From the NCBI GenBank assembly GCA_003695605.1, contig RFIK01000229.1, positions 1 to 9,610 on the forward strand: a DNA stretch of 9,610 nt, in the 5' to 3' direction. This document shows positions 6,187-9,610 of the stretch, piece by piece. Each line of letters starts with the position of its first letter. Within the stretch, counting starts at the first letter, position 1. The position numbers and the translations under genes are program-made. The notes below the pieces were generated by a model that was given only the letters and a program-made list of their open reading frames with translations, was not told where the DNA came from and searched no databases. This DNA comes from Chlorobiota bacterium (GTDB taxonomy: Bacteria > Bacteroidota > Ignavibacteria > Kapaibacteriales > NICIL-2).

Positions 6187-8697
6187 TCAGTTGAGATTGT
6201 GCGGCGGCAGTCCATCACTTGCCTCGGGAGGCAGCAGATTGTTCTCGTCACCGTTCTCGTCGTCGGAGTCCTGGGGTGCGACGGCAATGTCGGCGATCTC
6301 TTCACCTTCCTCCAATCGGATAAGACGCACACCTTGTGTATTCCGACCGATGAGGCGGATCTCGCGCGCCGGCTGCCGAATCAGCCGACCGTTTTTGGTG
6401 ATGACGACCAAATCATCCTCGTCGGTGATCTCCAGGAGCGCGACGACGTTTCCGGTCTTCTCGGTGATGTTCATCGAAATGACGCCTTTGGCGCCACGCC
6501 GCGTCAAACGGAAATCTTGGTAGCGCGTTCGCTTGCCGTAGCCTTTTTCCCCGACGACGACAACTTGCGTGTCTGGATGCTTGATGGCAACCATCGAGAC
6601 GACGTAATCATCCTCTTCGAGGTTGATGCCACGGACGCCAGCAGCAGTCCGCCCCATTGGGCGAACGTCACTTTCACGGAAGCGACATGCCATGCCACGA
6701 TGGGTTCCGATGATGATGTCGCATGTACCATCGGTCAGCCGTGCATCGAGCAGGATGTCGCCTTCGTTGAGCGTGATGGCGATCTTTCCATTCGAGCGGA
6801 CACTTTCGAACTCCGATAGCACCGTCTTCTTGACAATTCCCTGCCGCGTACACATGAAGATGTACCGATCCGACGAAAATGCACCTTGCACAAGGAGGTA
6901 CGCGGTGACGCGCTCGCCGGACTCAACGTTGATGATGTTCGCAATGGACCGTCCTTTTGCGGTGCGGCCACCTTCGGGAATGTCATAGACTTTCACCCGG
7001 AAGACACGTCCACGATCAGTGAAAAAGAGCAGGTAATCGTGCGTCGAAGCGCGGAGCAGGTGTTGGACAAAGTCGTCGTCATACGTACTGGCACCGCTCA
7101 AACCTTTCCCCCCACGCCCTTGCCGTCGGAAACTAGTCAGCGGTGTTCGCTTGATCATTCCCTTGCGGGAGATTGTCACGATAACGTCCTCGTTGGCAAT
7201 CATGTCCTCGATCGAGAACTCGCGCGCATCATACACGATGTCGGTGCGGCGCTCATCGCCAAACTTGTTGGCAATGTGCTCAAGTTCTTCGCTAATGACT
7301 TGGAGTTGCAGCTCTTTGCTTGCTAGAATTGCGCGGAGCCGCTCGATCGTCTTGAGCAATTCGCGGTATTCCTGCTGAATTTTTTCACGTTCAAGTCCTG
7401 TCAGCCGCTGCAGACGCATGTCGAGAATTGCCTTAGCCTGGATTTCGCTCAATCCGAACCGCTCTTGCAAACGGACCGAGGCAATCTCTGGCGTGTCCGA
7501 CTGTTTGATCGTCTCGATGACGGCGTCAATGTTATCGAGCGCGATGATGAATCCCTCGAGGATGTGCGCACGGCGTTCCGCCTGGTCAAGCTCGTACTGC
7601 GTGCGGCGGACAATAACCTCGATGCGGAATTCCAGAAATAGCTCCAGAAGCTGGCGCAGCGTCAGCAAGCGCGGCCGTCCCCCGACGAGTGCGATCATGT
7701 TCACCGCAAATGTTGTCTCGAGCTGCGTCTTCTTGTAGAGGTTATTCAAGATCACACGGGGAATTGCATCGCGTCGTAATTCGAGCACCACGCGGATTCC
7801 ATCGCGGTCAGATTCATCCCGAATATCGGTGATGCCGTCAATGCTTTTGTTCCGGACAAGATCTGCAATTTTTTCGATCAATCCAGATTTCGTAACGCCG
7901 TAGGGAATCTCGGTGATAACAATTGCCTCCTTACCCGACTTTGCAACCTCGATTGCAGCACGAGCGCGCACATGGATTGAACCGCGACCGGTCAAGTACG
8001 CCTCACGAACGCCTTCGTAGCCGTAGATGATGCCACCCGTTGGGAAGTCTGGCGCCTTGACGTACTCGAGCAGTTCCTCATCGCTGATAGAAGGATTTGC
8101 AATCAGTGCGCCAAGGGCGGCGACAATCTCTCGCAGGTTGTGCGGTGGGATTTTCGTGCTCATGCCAACGGCGATGCCTTCCGCGCCATTGACAAGTAGC
8201 AGTGGAACTGCCGTCGGAAGAACTTTCGGTTCTTGGAGGGATTCGTCGAAGTTCGGCCGGAAATCAACCGTGTTCTTGTCAATATCGCGGAGCACTTCCA
8301 TCGCGATTGGTGCAAGGCGGGCTTCGGTGTACCGCATCGCTGCGGGCGCATCGTTGTCAATCGAGCCAAAGTTGCCCTGCCCATCAACCAGTGGGTAGCG
8401 CAAGGTCCACTCTTGCGCCATGCGGACCATTGCATCGTAGACGGATGCATCCCCGTGCGGGTGATACTTCCCAAGCACTTCCCCAACCAAGCGCGCAGAT
8501 TTCCGGTACGGACGATTCGGCAGCAAGCCCAGTTCGTTCATCGCGTAAAGGATTCGTCGCTGAACCGGTTTGAGCCCGTCTCGCACATCCGGAAGTGCAC
8601 GCGAAACGATCACCGACATTGCATAGTCGAGATACGCCGAGCGCATCTCATCTTCAAAGAGCACAGGCACAATGTGCCCCGAACGGGTAATGTCCAT
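6187..8697 (-). CDS. gyrA: DNA gyrase subunit A
   Basis: This 836-residue A subunit of DNA gyrase cuts and rejoins DNA and, with GyrB and ATP, introduces negative supercoils. The catalytic tyrosine is Y123 in AAMRYTEARLAPIA. The winged-helix region is intact, with YHPHGDASVYDAMVRMAQ at 78-95. The coiled-coil and tower region runs through about 500, and the C-terminal beta-pinwheel domain follows at about 503-810. The GyrA box QGRGGKG at 526-532 separates it from topoisomerase IV ParC, which lacks this box. The C-terminus is acidic (DSDDENGDENN), as in many gyrases. Residue 84, equivalent to E. coli Ser83 in the quinolone-resistance region, is Ala; the Asp87 equivalent (D88) is kept. The start MDITRSGHIVPVLFEDEM is family-typical. 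The gene has a -7 element about 40 nt upstream, only a weak ribosome site, and heads the minus-strand gene run. Confidence 0.98.
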   Translation of the reverse strand: MDITRSGHIVPVLFEDEMRSAYLDYAMSVIVSRALPDVRDGLKPVQRRILYAMNELGLLPNRPYRKSARLVGEVLGKYHPHGDASVYDAMVRMAQEWTLRYPLVDGQGNFGSIDNDAPAAMRYTEARLAPIAMEVLRDIDKNTVDFRPNFDESLQEPKVLPTAVPLLLVNGAEGIAVGMSTKIPPHNLREIVAALGALIANPSISDEELLEYVKAPDFPTGGIIYGYEGVREAYLTGRGSIHVRARAAIEVAKSGKEAIVITEIPYGVTKSGLIEKIADLVRNKSIDGITDIRDESDRDGIRVVLELRRDAIPRVILNNLYKKTQLETTFAVNMIALVGGRPRLLTLRQLLELFLEFRIEVIVRRTQYELDQAERRAHILEGFIIALDNIDAVIETIKQSDTPEIASVRLQERFGLSEIQAKAILDMRLQRLTGLEREKIQQEYRELLKTIERLRAILASKELQLQVISEELEHIANKFGDERRTDIVYDAREFSIEDMIANEDVIVTISRKGMIKRTPLTSFRRQGRGGKGLSGASTYDDDFVQHLLRASTHDYLLFFTDRGRVFRVKVYDIPEGGRTAKGRSIANIINVESGERVTAYLLVQGAFSSDRYIFMCTRQGIVKKTVLSEFESVRSNGKIAITLNEGDILLDARLTDGTCDIIIGTHRGMACRFRESDVRPMGRTAAGVRGINLEEDDYVVSMVAIKHPDTQVVVVGEKGYGKRTRYQDFRLTRRGAKGVISMNITEKTGNVVALLEITDEDDLVVITKNGRLIRQPAREIRLIGRNTQGVRLIRLEEGEEIADIAVAPQDSDDENGDENNLLPPEASDGLPPHNLN

Positions 8698-8736
8698 AAA
8701 TGCTTCTGGTGGAACTCACAAGCAATGGTGGCAGTG

Positions 8737-8744
8737 CAAAAATA
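8737..8744 (-). promoter_or_regulatory. Putative -7 promoter element (TATTTTTG) for gyrA
   Basis: TATTTTTG is an exact TAnnTTTG match, 39 nt before the gyrA ATG, in the 129-nt spacer between gyrA and the plus-strand genes. Initiation a few bases downstream gives a leader of roughly 32 nt. It is followed by CA, as at the tRNA-Pro promoter. No good -33 TTTG is visible 17-20 nt upstream. Confidence 0.55.
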
Positions 8745-8826
8745 CCGAATTTTGAGAGGAGGCGTTGTAACTTGCTCCATTGAACATGCGTAGTCGCACA
8801 CCAAATGTACACGTAGCGTCTTGCCC

Positions 8827-9012
8827 ATGACACAGCTTCGTCGCTCGCTCGGTGTTGCACTAGTACTCGTGGGGCTCTCGCTTGCAGGTCAGCTCAGTGT
8901 TGCGCTCCTGCCGATGCAACACCCGGTCCGTATCGCAGTGCAGTTCATTGCAACTGTCTTGCTCGTTGCTGCTGCGCTATCAATCTACGGAGCCTGGCGT
9001 TCGAACAAGTAG
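8827..9012 (+). CDS. Small two-helix membrane protein, unknown function
   Basis: A 61-residue frame starts at ATG 8827 and ends at TAG 9010-9012. Two hydrophobic segments, roughly residues 8-28 (SLGVALVLVGLSLAG onward) and 36-55 (IAVQFIATVLLVAAALSIYG), are joined by a short loop. A basic N-terminus (QLRRS) and basic C-terminus (WRSNK) would put both ends in the cytoplasm. TTG at 8821 would add two residues and is less likely. I see no ribosome site; GAATTTTG at 8747-8754 is a one-mismatch -7 element on this strand. I do not recognise the family. It lies divergent from gyrA and 56 nt before a YitT-family gene. Hydrophobic composition and a clean start and stop argue that it is real, but it is short. 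Confidence 0.55.
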   Translation: MTQLRRSLGVALVLVGLSLAGQLSVALLPMQHPVRIAVQFIATVLLVAAALSIYGAWRSNK

Positions 9013-9068
9013 GTTACTGCCCCGTCAGCACATCTTTGCAGGAAGTTCCCTTACCGAACACAGCGAGA

Positions 9069-9610
9069 ATGCCATCGCGCCGCTGGGCGGCAGCAGCCTA
9101 CGAGATGATGTTGCTCCTTGCCGGGATTGCGTCTGCCACTGTTGGCTTGCGGGGGTTTTTGCTCCCGATTGGGTTCATTGATGGCGGCATTACAGGAGTT
9201 TCACTGCTGCTGGCGACGCAATCTGGTATCGGACTCTCGGTGTGGCTTGTTGCACTCAATGCTCCCTTCATCGCACTTGCATACCGCAGCATTAGTAAGC
9301 ACTTCGCGCTCCGTGCTGCCGCTGCCATTCTCCTGCTTGCGCTTGCAGTTGCAGTAGCTCCACTCAGCGGAATCACGGAAGATAAATTTCTCGCCGCAAT
9401 CTTCGGTGGAATCTTTCTCGGGCTTGGCATTGGGCTGGCGATTCGTGGCGGAGCCGTCCTCGACGGCACGGAAATCTTTGCGATTGCAGTAAGCAGGAGA
9501 ACCATCCTCAGCATTGGCGATGTGATTTTGATCTTCAACGTCGTGCTGTTCTCGGTTGCTGCGTTGGTTCTCTCGATTGAGGTTGCCCTCTACGCGATCA
9601 TCACTTATGC
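9069..9610 (+). CDS. YitT-family integral membrane protein (3' end outside window)
   Basis: An open frame of 180 codons runs from ATG 9069 to the window edge. It is rich in membrane segments, with hydrophobic stretches near residues 11-30, 42-50, 55-72, 82-98, 108-126 and 151-170. Two family signatures are visible: FLLPIGFIDGGITGVS (30-45) and GLGIGLAIRGGAVLDGTE (118-135), followed by LSIGDVILIFNVVLF (147-161). Full members are about 280-300 residues with a C-terminal soluble DUF2179 domain, so about a third is missing. The family's molecular function is not established. Only weak purines (GCGAGA) precede the ATG; an in-frame TTG at 9036 is possible but less likely. It may be co-transcribed with the small gene 56 nt upstream. 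Confidence 0.9.
   Translation, partial: MPSRRWAAAAYEMMLLLAGIASATVGLRGFLLPIGFIDGGITGVSLLLATQSGIGLSVWLVALNAPFIALAYRSISKHFALRAAAAILLLALAVAVAPLSGITEDKFLAAIFGGIFLGLGIGLAIRGGAVLDGTEIFAIAVSRRTILSIGDVILIFNVVLFSVAALVLSIEVALYAIITY

Noticed and set aside
6022..6819. 265-codon plus-strand ORF
   Set aside because: It is antisense to the 3' part of gyrA and the start of trxB, with no recognisable motifs; explained by the codon bias of gyrA.
6187..8697. Alternative identity: ParC (topoisomerase IV subunit A)
   Set aside because: The GyrA box QGRGGKG and the full-length pinwheel domain with acidic tail are gyrase features.
8233..8793. 186-codon plus-strand ORF running into the gyrA promoter region
   Set aside because: Antisense to the highly conserved N-terminal domain of GyrA; no family features.

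Overview
The window reads as chromosomal DNA of a free-living bacterium, most likely in the Bacteroidota/Chlorobiota (FCB) superphylum. Two kinds of evidence point there. First, copies of the TAnnTTTG '-7' element, used by the primary sigma factor of that group, sit just upstream of gyrA, tRNA-Pro, nadE and the response-regulator gene. Second, the secreted protein at the left edge carries NVGIGT and GLLIPRMTTAQRDAI type motifs that are common in surface proteins of this group. Most starts also lack a strong Shine-Dalgarno sequence, as is usual there. I cannot name a genus; a Kapabacteria- or Chlorobi-like lineage is a guess.

Layout: from 8697 leftwards everything is on the minus strand. Reading in the direction of transcription: gyrA (DNA gyrase A), trxB (thioredoxin reductase, 36 nt later), an MFS exporter whose start overlaps or abuts the end of trxB, and a tRNA-Pro(GGG) with its own promoter element and an intrinsic terminator. 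Then come nadE (glutamine-dependent NAD+ synthetase), an orphan NarL/LuxR-type response regulator, and the first 282 codons of a secreted tail-fibre-like protein that runs off the left edge. To the right of gyrA a 129-nt divergent spacer separates it from two plus-strand genes: a small two-helix membrane protein, and the first 180 codons of a YitT-family membrane protein that runs off the right edge.

Functionally, most of the window is housekeeping: DNA supercoiling, thiol redox balance, NAD synthesis and proline decoding. gyrA-trxB-MFS is a likely operon. nadE, the tRNA and the regulator each seem to have their own initiation site. The accessory part is the left end, where an orphan regulator precedes a secreted protein with an exact 30-bp/10-residue tandem repeat, and where the gaps hold two inverted repeats that could be operators.

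I found no CRISPR array, insertion sequence, phage block or defence system. The nearest things to novelty are the decapeptide-repeat protein with its orphan regulator, and the promoter set.
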